Part shown: positions 1 to 7,433 of the stretch, in pieces
Position numbering within the stretch: position 1 is the first letter of the stretch
How the letters are laid out: every line of letters begins with the position of its first letter
From: Candidatus Hodarchaeota archaeon
Lineage (GTDB): Archaea > Asgardarchaeota > Heimdallarchaeia > Hodarchaeales > YT1-057
NCBI GenBank assembly: GCA_016839955.1
Contig: JAEOTI010000304.1
Span: 1 to 17,327, forward strand
Reading direction: 5' to 3'
Length of the DNA: 17,327 nt
Made by a program: the position numbers and the translations under genes
The notes under the pieces: generated by a model
The model's database searches: none
The model's input: only the letters and a program-made list of their open reading frames with translations
What the model was told of the DNA's origin: nothing

Positions 1-211
1 GAAACTCTGTCTCCTTCAAACGATTCAATACACGATGTTGGGCAATCGCATTGGTGTATCGGGCTTTCCCAATATTAACTTGATAGCGTGTAAGGCGTTC
101 TGCTAGCCCCCAATTGTAAGTAAACCGAGCTGTCCCCACATGTTTGGTCAGCAAGGTCTTTTGGACATTATTTGGGGCTAATTCATACAGGTAGGCCTGC
201 TGCACCAACAT
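1..211 (-). CDS. tnpB: TnpB-type (IS200/IS605 OrfB) protein, N-terminal fragment
   Basis: Read on the minus strand from an ATG at 211, which directly follows an in-frame TAA, this gives 70 codons that run off the left edge. The start reads MLVQQAYLYELAPNNVQKTL and continues with an RFTYNWGLAER stretch. That pattern (aromatic and basic start, then helix-turn-helix with F/Y-x-Y-N-W) is typical of the N-terminal domain of TnpB, the RNA-guided nuclease of IS200/IS605 elements. The RuvC domain and the 3' end that would encode the guide RNA lie outside the window. By hand count G+C is about 46 percent, against about 33 percent in the first lines of the next gene, which suggests recent arrival. Whether the full gene is intact cannot be seen. 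Confidence 0.8.
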   Translation of the reverse strand, partial: MLVQQAYLYELAPNNVQKTLLTKHVGTARFTYNWGLAERLTRYQVNIGKARYTNAIAQHRVLNRLKETEF

Positions 212-290
212 TTAGTGAATCCCATGACTATCACAGCCTTTCTGATTTTTAAACCCTTAAAACGGACAGGTGAGTAAATGTTTTATTAAT
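212..290. mobile_element. Probable tnpB-side end of the IS200/IS605-type element
   Basis: This is the non-coding stretch just upstream of the tnpB start. It contains the inverted repeat TTTTAAACCCTTAAAA at 247-262 (six-base arms, four-base loop). IS200/IS605 elements end in short subterminal hairpins rather than inverted repeats, so this may be the terminal hairpin. The exact element boundary cannot be placed without the empty site. Confidence 0.3.
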
Positions 291-342
291 GGAAGATTTG
301 TAATATTAGTATAGTTTTTCTATTTTAACATTTAATCTACCT

Positions 343-348
343 GAGGTG
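343..348 (+). promoter_or_regulatory. Shine-Dalgarno site deciding the start of the 355 gene
   Basis: GAGGTG, a strong archaeal anti-16S match, lies six bases before GTG 355. A longer reading from GTG 346 would place the start codon inside this site, so 355 is the better start. Confidence 0.6.
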
Positions 349-354
349 TTGTTA

Positions 355-903
355 GTGAAATTAAAACAAGAATATAGAGCAAGTACAAGTATTGTTGCAG
401 ATTTTCGTCGTTGGCGAACCAATCTGATTGATTCAGCAGACACATTAAAGGAAATCATAGATAAAATTGGCATTTATGTACGTAAAAGCCTAGAGGACCA
501 AAATTTACCTTCAGAGGATTTTAAAGAACGGTTTACACAAAATGACGATTTGGTCAGAGAAGCACAGAAAAAACTCTATTCATTAGATGAAATTTTTACT
601 GCGATTGCTGGTTGCGAATTTATTGACAAAGTGGAGATAAATATGGATGATTCTACTGTTTCTAAACAAATTAAATTACTACAACACTTTTCTTCAGTAA
701 GTGAAAGTTATGCGAAATCTGTTCTTCGTCATATGAGATATTCTGAAGAATCTTCCTTAATACCAAAAAATGATCTTCTTTCAGCATTTATTGAATTAGA
801 AAAAGGAAATGAAGAGACTCAAAAGGAAATCACTACGCTTATTGCTAATCTTGACTCTGTTTACAAACAGGCAGAACAGTTAGGTGAGAAAAAAGTAGCA
901 TAA
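355..903 (+). CDS. Helical protein of unknown function
   Basis: I do not recognise this 182-residue protein. It starts at GTG 355 (MKLKQEYRAS) after the GAGGTG site at 343-348. It is rich in charged residues, has no signal peptide, membrane segment or cysteine motif, and reads as a series of amphipathic helices. There is a helical segment over residues 20-45, another around 55-75, and a long heptad-like C-terminal part (about 130-175) suggesting a coiled coil or helical bundle. It lies between the TnpB-type element and a convergent membrane-protein gene, so the context gives no function. Base use matches the low-G+C neighbours and not the insertion element. A structural or adaptor role is only a guess. 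Confidence 0.7.
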   Translation: MKLKQEYRASTSIVADFRRWRTNLIDSADTLKEIIDKIGIYVRKSLEDQNLPSEDFKERFTQNDDLVREAQKKLYSLDEIFTAIAGCEFIDKVEINMDDSTVSKQIKLLQHFSSVSESYAKSVLRHMRYSEESSLIPKNDLLSAFIELEKGNEETQKEITTLIANLDSVYKQAEQLGEKKVA

Positions 904-923
904 CCAGTCAAAATGACTAGTTA
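901..923. terminator. Hairpin between convergent genes
   Basis: The arms are TAACCAGTCA (901-910) and TGACTAGTTA (914-923), with loop AAA and one mismatch. It overlaps the TAA stop of the upstream gene and lies 17 bases from the stop of the convergent gene. There is no adjacent U-tract, so termination is inferred from position only. Confidence 0.35.
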
Positions 924-939
924 TGTCAGGAACAAGATC

Positions 940-1530
940 TTATTCAATAACGGGAGTTCCACATTCAGTACAAGTTAACGCTCCAGGTGGTAATTCAGCT
1001 TTACATCGGGCACATTTCCATTTGGATTTCTTTTCCCAAGCACCCCTTGCCCTCTTTTTTACTTTTCTTTTCTGGTCCTTGGGTTGAGTTGCTTTTCCGG
1101 TACCAATTGCGGCGGTACAGCATACAAATAAAGAGGCAACTGCACCAAAGGCAAATGGAGCCATATCTTCATTTTCTAAAATTTCAGCAGACAATGATAA
1201 GAAGTAAATCAGGGCTATAGCGAGTGAAATACCAAAAATTGCTGCAAAAGCACCTGGAACAGGATGTTTAGCACGAGCTCCAGCAGCGAGTCCACTTATA
1301 GCCCAAACAATCAAGACTCCAATGAAGTAAGGAGAAATATCACTTAAATCATCAAGTCTGATAACCTGATATAACCCGTCCATTAATCCTTCGTACCCAT
1401 CTTCCCAAGCTGACGATAATTTGTCCTCAGAACTATACCTTAGAGCGGATACAACTTCCATTAGGACAAGCCCTATTGTTAAAACTTGAATTCCATTAAT
1501 GATTGGATTCGTCCGAACTGCTTCCGACAT
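940..1530 (-). CDS. Four-helix membrane protein with C-terminal zinc ribbon
   Basis: This 196-residue protein starts at an ATG preceded by AAGGGG five bases upstream. Hydrophobic segments lie at about residues 11-30, 67-86, 93-114 and 124-144. A strongly basic linker (about 152-172) follows, then a zinc-ribbon with C173, C176, C187 and C190 (CxxC-x10-CxxC). The layout is an integral membrane domain with a cytoplasmic metal-binding ribbon. Archaea have many proteins of this layout and most are uncharacterised. The loop between helices 1 and 2 (residues 31-66) is acidic. It is divergent from the polymerase gene and convergent with the 355 gene. Binding of a nucleic acid or protein partner by the ribbon is possible but not shown. 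Confidence 0.75.
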   Translation of the reverse strand: MSEAVRTNPIINGIQVLTIGLVLMEVVSALRYSSEDKLSSAWEDGYEGLMDGLYQVIRLDDLSDISPYFIGVLIVWAISGLAAGARAKHPVPGAFAAIFGISLAIALIYFLSLSAEILENEDMAPFAFGAVASLFVCCTAAIGTGKATQPKDQKRKVKKRARGAWEKKSKWKCARCKAELPPGALTCTECGTPVIE

Positions 1531-1604
1531 AATACCCCTTCCGCATTATAGTGAAAAATGAATGAATAAGTACTATTAGAACACTTTTATTACACTAATT
1601 CTTA

Positions 1605-1650
1605 TTTGTTTATAGGTTCCTATTACTCTACATAAAGGATTTTCAGGAGA
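1605..1650 (+). promoter_or_regulatory. Candidate promoter and leader of the polymerase gene
   Basis: A TATA-like GTTTATA at 1608-1614 overlaps the palindrome ATAGGTTCCTAT (1612-1623, five-base arms). The AGGAGA Shine-Dalgarno site is at 1645-1650. A transcript starting about 25 bases after the TATA-like element would just include this site. The assignment rests on spacing alone. Confidence 0.3.
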
Positions 1651-1681
1651 GATAATCCTGACAGTCAACCAATCACCTCGA

Positions 1682-4600
1682 TTGAATGAATATTTCCATA
1701 AACTGGATGAAACGGTAAATAACGTTTATCGAATTGCTGAAAATGCAAGAAAACAGGGACCAGATCCAAAACCGGAAGTAGAGATACCATTAGCAACAAC
1801 AATGGCAGAACGTGTAGAAGGTCTTGTTGGACCCGAAGGTGTTGCCAAAAAAATCGAAGAACTTGCGGTAAAAGGTTACTCTTCACTTTTAATAGCGATT
1901 AAGATTGCACAAGATATTATTATGGAACGTTATGATGGGATATCTCTACCAGAAAATATTGCTGAGCAGGGAATCAGGACTGGAATAGCAATTATTACCA
2001 ATGGAGTTGTCTCAGCGCCATTAGAAGGAATTGCTTCCGTAAGAATTCAAAAAGAAGGTCATTTAGCTATTAGTTTTGCTTCACCAATTCGTGGAGCGGG
2101 AGGGACAGCACAAGCAATGTCTGTTGTATTAGCTGAACTAATCCGAAAACACCTAAATCTGGTTAAATATCGTCCAAATAAGGCAGCTATTGAACGATAT
2201 GTAGAAGAAATAAATCTCTATGAAAATATTAAGAATTTACAATACCCAGTCTCTGATGAAGGGATTAGAATTGCAGTAAGAAACCTTACGGTGCAGATTG
2301 ATGGTGAACCCACCGAAAAACAAGAAGTAACAGCAAACAGAGATATTCCAGAAGTATTAACAAATCGAGTTCGAGGGGGAATGTGTCTAGTTCTAAATGA
2401 TGGTGTAGTTGGACGTTGGAATAAAACGCTCAAGACAATCGATGAGCTCAAATTAACGGGATGGGATTGGTTAAAGCAGGTTTCAAAAGCGTCAAAACAC
2501 CCAATTGATGAAGAATCTTTAGAAGAAGTTTCAATTGATTCAGATCCTGATGAAGAGAAATATGTGGATCCAGAATTTAAGTTTGTTAGCGATGTTATTG
2601 GGGGTCGCCCAATTTTCTCCCATCCTTCCCAAAAAGGTGGATTTAGACTTCGGTATGGGAGAAGTAGAAATACAGGGTTAGCAGCAGTTGGTGTTAATCC
2701 TGCAAGTATGACAATTTTAAGATTTTTAGCACCAGGAACTCATATAGTTACTGAAAGACCAGGAAAAGGAAGTATAGTAACTCCAATATCAACAATAGAA
2801 GGACCACTTGTACTATTAGAAGATGGGTCTGTTTTACGAGTAAATACCGTAAAAGAAGCAAAAAAATTGATAGCTCATGATCTAGTTAAAGAAATTATTG
2901 AGCTAGGAGATATTTTAGTAAGCTTTGGTGAATTTGTCGAAAATAACAAAGATTTACTTCCCAGTGGATATGTAGAAGAGTGGTGGGCTCAAGATGTAAA
3001 GAAATCTTTGTCTAAAAATCCAATACCTCTAGAAGAAGACTCTGATAGTTCATTACCCGCATTTACGCATCTTAAAGAAATGATCAACTCCCCTCTTCAC
3101 TATTATCCCACGGTAAAGCAAGCTATTGCAATTTCGATAGCAATGGATGTACCATTACATCCAAAATTTACACCCCATTGGTACGAGCTAACACTAGAAG
3201 AGATTTGGGATTTACGTAAGATTGTGAAAGAAAATGTTAAAGGTTTACTTAGTACAGAGAGTTTCTTCTTTAACTACAATGAAAACTTCAAAAATTACTT
3301 AGAAACACTTGGAGTCCCTCATAAACTTGAAAATAATACTATTCAGATAGAAGATTTTTGGTTAGCTATCTATTATGGGCTAATACTAGATAAAGAGATC
3401 GATATTAACCAAATAGCAAATTTAGAATTATTTAACAAATCTAGAACAATTATAATTAGAAGAAAAGCACCAATTAGAGTGGGTGCGCGCTTAGGGAGAC
3501 CTGAAAAAGCAAAAGAACGGAAGATGAAACCCCCAGTTCATGTATTATATCCGATTGGAAATAGTGGTGGACCACAAAGGAATCTAGTTAAGACATACCG
3601 ACAAAGAAGAAAATTCTTAGAAGTACAAATCCAACATCGGAACTGTCCAAAGTGCGGATATAAATCACATAGCCGCATATGCCCTAAGTGTTCAGCTGAA
3701 ACAAAGGAATATTACATTTGTAGGGGGCCTGATCCCCATATTTCTGAAAACGAGCTATGTGAAACTTGTAGTCTTCCATGCAATTTGTATTCCCTTCAGG
3801 AAGTTGATTTTGTCTCTGAATTTGCTACTGCTTCAAAGAAAGTTGGCGGGAGTCTAGATATCGTAAAAGGCGTCAAATTACTTATGTCAAAAGCTAGAAC
3901 ACCTGAACCCATCGAAAAAGGTATCCTTCGGGCTAGACATAAAATTTACACCTTTAAAGATGGCACTTGTCGGTTTGATATGACAAACGCTCCACTAACC
4001 CATTTTAAACCAAGAGAAATTGGTGTTTCTACTCGAAAACTCAACCAACTAGGGTATGAACACGATATTAGGGGAGAATTCTTAGAATCCGATAACCAAG
4101 TAGTAGAGATTTATCCTCAAGATATTATTGTGAATATAAAAGCGTTAAAATATCTTTTTCGGGTATCTAAGTTTATCGATGAGGAATTGCAGTTAATCTA
4201 TGGTAGAGAACCTTATTATTGTGTTAAAACACCTAATGATCTGATTGGAACTTTTGTTATTGGATTGGCTCCTCATACATCTGCGGGTATAATAGGCAGG
4301 ATAATAGGTTCTGTTACTGCCGAACTTTGTTACGCTCACCCTTGGTGGCATGCGGCCAAGAGAAGGAATTGTTTCACTTATGATCAAGAAATAATTATTT
4401 GGGATAAAATAGAAAAAAGAGTAATTGTTCAGTCTATAGGCAAAATTATTGAGGATCTTATCAAAAATGGTGCAGCTCAACAAGTTGTAGATGATTTTGG
4501 TACTATTGTTGTTAAAAACAATTTTCCTAATTGGCAAGTTATCAGTATAAACCCTAAAACCTTAATACCAATATATCAATCCATCAAACATTGGATTAAA

Positions 4601-6766
4601 GGACTAAGCACCGTTTGGCTACAAATTAGCACAAAAACAGGTCGTACATTTACTGTAACACCAGACCATCAAATGTTGATCTGGAATGCTTCAAAACAAC
4701 AACTCTTACGTAAAAGGGCTTCTGAGTTAAAACTCACAGACCAAGTTCCAGTATTCACAGAATTGACCTTCCCCGAAATCCATGCTCCTTATGAAGTAAA
4801 TATTCTACAAGAATTTAGTGAAAAGTTACCCAATACAGAAAAATTTCAAGAATTTAAACAACAAGTTCGTTTAAGATATGCAAAAGAATGGATTAAAGAA
4901 AAACTTCGGATTTTCATCAAAAACAAGCTTATATTACCTGATTTTAAGGATCTTCGACAATACAGTAATCACTTTAAATTATATTTTAAATCAAAAATTC
5001 CTAAAAAACCATATAAGCACATAATGGACCCAGATTGGTTCAAATCTATCCCCTTAAACCATTTAGAAGTCTTACAAAAAGAAGGGGTTTTTAAATGGAA
5101 TGAAATACCGAAAAATACTTCTTTAGGTATGGCTAGAAGTGATTTAGAAGTAAAGCCTTACTTAATTATTGGAGAAGATTTCGCTCGAATTTTAGGTTAT
5201 TTTATTTCAGAAGGTCATATTCGCGATAAATATGGTACCAATCAACTAAATATTGCAGTAACCAACCCTTTTCTAAAGGAACATATAGAAACATTATTAG
5301 AAAATTTATTTGAGCTGAAACCATCTCATATAGGAGTCGAACTCATTCTTAGTAGTAAAATTCATAGTTATCTTTTTGCTTACGCATGGAACACAGGATC
5401 ACGAGCTCTCAATAAACGTATTCCCAATTTCGTATATACATGGCCAAAACAACTACGATTACATTTGATATCTACATTAATCGATGGCGATGGGTCCATA
5501 CTAGAAAATCCCCCACGAATTACTTTATATACTGCAAATAGAGAATTAGCTATGGATTATTGCACACTTTTATGCAGTATTGGTTTATTCACCAGTTTTC
5601 ATAAGGCGAAAGGTGGGCGATATGGTAAAGCGGTTTTAGAAAAATATGAACGCTTAGGGAAGAAACCAAAGGAGAATAATCCACTATATCATGTAGTTTT
5701 GAATAAATCAACAATTACTCGTAATTTAGATTATCAATTTCTGCAACATCCCGAAAAAAGAGATAAATTTTTGAAAATAGCAGACGTTGCACCTCCTCAA
5801 AGAGATGTATACAGGAAATTAGGAGAAAAAATGCTTTTAGACCCTATAAAAAGTATTGAACCAAAACAAACAGAAGAACCTAGCTATTGTCTTGAAGTTT
5901 CTTGTAAAACTAAAGATCAAACATTCCATAATTTAACTCTACATGGTATTAATTTGGTTATTAGTCAGTGTGATTCGGATGAAGATGCTATTTTTCTTCT
6001 TATGGATGCATTACTTAACTTTAGCCGCGCTTTTCTTCCTGCCACACGTGGTGGTCTCATGGATGCTCCTTTGGTTCTCTCTTCTCATTTAGAACCAAAA
6101 GAAGTTGACCCTGAAGCTTTCAATGTGGACACAAGCTGGTCATTCCCTTTAGAGTTTTTCCTCACTACTTGGCAACGACCTAGCCGAGCAGCTAAAGAGA
6201 TAGATTATCTTTTACAAGCTCAAGCTAGACTCGGTACTCCCTTACAATATGAGGGTTTCGGTTTCACACATTCCACTGATGATATTGCCGCGGGTCCTGA
6301 AGTCACATTATATAAGCAGCTAGACACAATGGTTGAAAAAGTTAATGAGCAGATGGCCATTGCAAAAAAAATAAGGGCTGTAGACGAAAATGACGTTGCT
6401 AAAAGAGTTCTAGATTCTCATTTTTTTAGAGATATGGCCGGAACACTACGTGCATACGCCTGTCAGACTTTTCGTTGCCTTAAATGTAACCGAAAGTACC
6501 GAAGAATCCCTCTTCAAGGTCAGTGCCGTTGTGGTGGCAAAATCACGTTAACCGTGTATCCTGAAAGCACTAAAAAGTATTTATCAATAGCTCAAAACCT
6601 CGATTTTGAATATAAAATTCCTGAATTTGCTCGTAGTCGGATTAAACTTTTAGAATTAGTTCAGGACCAAATGTTTGGTGGTGATGAAAAACAAAAACAG
6701 TTGGATGGTTTTTTTGGTAGAAAATTTGACGATTTAGAAATGCAAAAAGACCAGTCACGAACTTAG
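1682..6766 (+). CDS. polC: DNA polymerase D large subunit (DP2), intein-containing
   Basis: This is the catalytic subunit of the archaeal replicative polymerase PolD. The precursor has 1694 residues from TTG 1682, of which 533 are intein, leaving about 1161 of mature DP2, within the family range. The N-terminus carries DP2 hallmarks (VEIPLATTMAERVEGLVG, APLEGIASVRI, GAGGTAQAMSVVLAEL). Zinc-binding cysteines cluster at about 655-700 and again at about 1593-1620. The catalytic aspartates of the DxD motif are D1431 and D1433, directly after the splice junction. The C-terminus has a PCNA-binding PIP box, QKQLDGFF at 1671-1678. The true start may be CTG 1658: the frame is open, SPRLNEYF resembles known DP2 N-termini, and AGGAGA lies seven bases before 1658. 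The small subunit DP1 is not in the window. Confidence 0.97.
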   Translation: MNEYFHKLDETVNNVYRIAENARKQGPDPKPEVEIPLATTMAERVEGLVGPEGVAKKIEELAVKGYSSLLIAIKIAQDIIMERYDGISLPENIAEQGIRTGIAIITNGVVSAPLEGIASVRIQKEGHLAISFASPIRGAGGTAQAMSVVLAELIRKHLNLVKYRPNKAAIERYVEEINLYENIKNLQYPVSDEGIRIAVRNLTVQIDGEPTEKQEVTANRDIPEVLTNRVRGGMCLVLNDGVVGRWNKTLKTIDELKLTGWDWLKQVSKASKHPIDEESLEEVSIDSDPDEEKYVDPEFKFVSDVIGGRPIFSHPSQKGGFRLRYGRSRNTGLAAVGVNPASMTILRFLAPGTHIVTERPGKGSIVTPISTIEGPLVLLEDGSVLRVNTVKEAKKLIAHDLVKEIIELGDILVSFGEFVENNKDLLPSGYVEEWWAQDVKKSLSKNPIPLEEDSDSSLPAFTHLKEMINSPLHYYPTVKQAIAISIAMDVPLHPKFTPHWYELTLEEIWDLRKIVKENVKGLLSTESFFFNYNENFKNYLETLGVPHKLENNTIQIEDFWLAIYYGLILDKEIDINQIANLELFNKSRTIIIRRKAPIRVGARLGRPEKAKERKMKPPVHVLYPIGNSGGPQRNLVKTYRQRRKFLEVQIQHRNCPKCGYKSHSRICPKCSAETKEYYICRGPDPHISENELCETCSLPCNLYSLQEVDFVSEFATASKKVGGSLDIVKGVKLLMSKARTPEPIEKGILRARHKIYTFKDGTCRFDMTNAPLTHFKPREIGVSTRKLNQLGYEHDIRGEFLESDNQVVEIYPQDIIVNIKALKYLFRVSKFIDEELQLIYGREPYYCVKTPNDLIGTFVIGLAPHTSAGIIGRIIGSVTAELCYAHPWWHAAKRRNCFTYDQEIIIWDKIEKRVIVQSIGKIIEDLIKNGAAQQVVDDFGTIVVKNNFPNWQVISINPKTLIPIYQSIKHWIKGLSTVWLQISTKTGRTFTVTPDHQMLIWNASKQQLLRKRASELKLTDQVPVFTELTFPEIHAPYEVNILQEFSEKLPNTEKFQEFKQQVRLRYAKEWIKEKLRIFIKNKLILPDFKDLRQYSNHFKLYFKSKIPKKPYKHIMDPDWFKSIPLNHLEVLQKEGVFKWNEIPKNTSLGMARSDLEVKPYLIIGEDFARILGYFISEGHIRDKYGTNQLNIAVTNPFLKEHIETLLENLFELKPSHIGVELILSSKIHSYLFAYAWNTGSRALNKRIPNFVYTWPKQLRLHLISTLIDGDGSILENPPRITLYTANRELAMDYCTLLCSIGLFTSFHKAKGGRYGKAVLEKYERLGKKPKENNPLYHVVLNKSTITRNLDYQFLQHPEKRDKFLKIADVAPPQRDVYRKLGEKMLLDPIKSIEPKQTEEPSYCLEVSCKTKDQTFHNLTLHGINLVISQCDSDEDAIFLLMDALLNFSRAFLPATRGGLMDAPLVLSSHLEPKEVDPEAFNVDTSWSFPLEFFLTTWQRPSRAAKEIDYLLQAQARLGTPLQYEGFGFTHSTDDIAAGPEVTLYKQLDTMVEKVNEQMAIAKKIRAVDENDVAKRVLDSHFFRDMAGTLRAYACQTFRCLKCNRKYRRIPLQGQCRCGGKITLTVYPESTKKYLSIAQNLDFEYKIPEFARSRIKLLELVQDQMFGGDEKQKQLDGFFGRKFDDLEMQKDQSRT
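4370..5968 (+). other. Homing intein in DP2, with LAGLIDADG endonuclease
   Basis: The intein begins at Cys897 after the extein sequence HAAKRRN and ends at Gln1429 before Cys1430 of CDSDEDA. Block A is CFTYDQEI. Block B contains TVTPDH with the usual Thr and His. Two LAGLIDADG motifs are visible, ILGYFISEG (from 1170) and LISTLIDGDG (1262-1271), each keeping its acidic residue, so the endonuclease looks intact. The last residues are LVISQ, so the usual His-Asn is replaced by Ser-Gln. Thermococcales DP2 inteins occupy this same site, and the Pyrococcus abyssi one is known to splice with a terminal Gln. At 533 residues it is an endonuclease-bearing intein, not a mini-intein. Splicing would be needed to place the polymerase catalytic loop correctly. 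Confidence 0.93.
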
Positions 6767-6802
6767 ACTATTTCTTTATCTTCTTATTACAATTACTTCT
6801 TC
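6767..6802 (+). terminator. Pyrimidine-rich tract after the polymerase gene
   Basis: Directly after the stop codon the plus strand is strongly T/C-rich (for example CTATTTCTTTATCTTC). Archaeal RNA polymerase often terminates at such U-rich tracts without a hairpin. There is no stem here, so this is suggestive only. Confidence 0.3.
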
Positions 6803-6849
6803 CAAAGGATTAAGAAGAATGGAATTATCATTTTCATTGGTTATTGAGA

Positions 6850-7428
6850 ATGACTATTCCTCGAGTTGACGTTAGGAGTGAGTTATCAGTTGAAGATGTA
6901 ATGAAAAAAAAGCTCATTTCTACACCTGGAGATACACCAATAACTGCTGTGGCTAAATTAATGACGAACCACAAGCTAAGTGCGGTTTTAGTTGGCCCTG
7001 ATGCCATTATTTCTCGAGGAGATATTATAACCCGCGTTATTGCCTTTGCCCAGGATCCAGGTGTCGTTAGTGCGAAGGACGTTTGTTCTAGACCATTAAT
7101 TACCTGTCCAAAAGACACTCCTCTTGAAGATGCTATGGAACTAATGGCGAAAAATAGAATTGAACGATTAGTTGTGGTTGACGGAAATCCACCTTGTCCT
7201 ATTGGAATTCTAACAGCTAATGATATTCTCAAAGTTTCACCTAGTCTTTTAGCAATAAAAAGAGAAGTTTGGCTACTTTGGGAAGCCAGAGAAGAAGAAC
7301 CTGAAATTTTTTCAGGTCATTGTGATGATTGTAAAGTTTATGGTCAATTACGGATTGTTGGCGGTTATGCATTATGTGAGTCATGCCTAGAAGAGCCTAA
7401 GCCTGAAAGCGACGAAAAATACATTTAA
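6850..7428 (+). CDS. CBS-pair protein with C-terminal zinc ribbon
   Basis: Numbering from ATG 6850 gives 192 residues; a TTG at 6844 is the alternative start. Two CBS motifs occupy about residues 15-70 (VEDVMKKKLISTPGDTPI, ending SRGDIITRV) and 78-130 (RPLITCPKDTPLEDAMELMA, ending LTANDIL). Together they would form one Bateman module that usually binds adenosyl ligands. A C-terminal zinc ribbon has C158, C161, C176 and C179. CBS plus zinc-ribbon proteins are common and mostly uncharacterised in archaea. The gene follows the polymerase by about 80 bases and converges on the NFACT gene with a 5-base gap, so 3' ends of the two transcripts probably overlap. A sensor or regulator role is inferred from the domains; the ligand and target are unknown. 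Confidence 0.85.
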   Translation: MTIPRVDVRSELSVEDVMKKKLISTPGDTPITAVAKLMTNHKLSAVLVGPDAIISRGDIITRVIAFAQDPGVVSAKDVCSRPLITCPKDTPLEDAMELMAKNRIERLVVVDGNPPCPIGILTANDILKVSPSLLAIKREVWLLWEAREEEPEIFSGHCDDCKVYGQLRIVGGYALCESCLEEPKPESDEKYI

Positions 7429-7433
7429 AATAT

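Noticed and set aside
4193..4537. Minus-strand reading frame across the intein start
   Set aside because: It is a shadow of the polymerase-intein frame, which is continuous and family-matched; the antisense product shows no motif.
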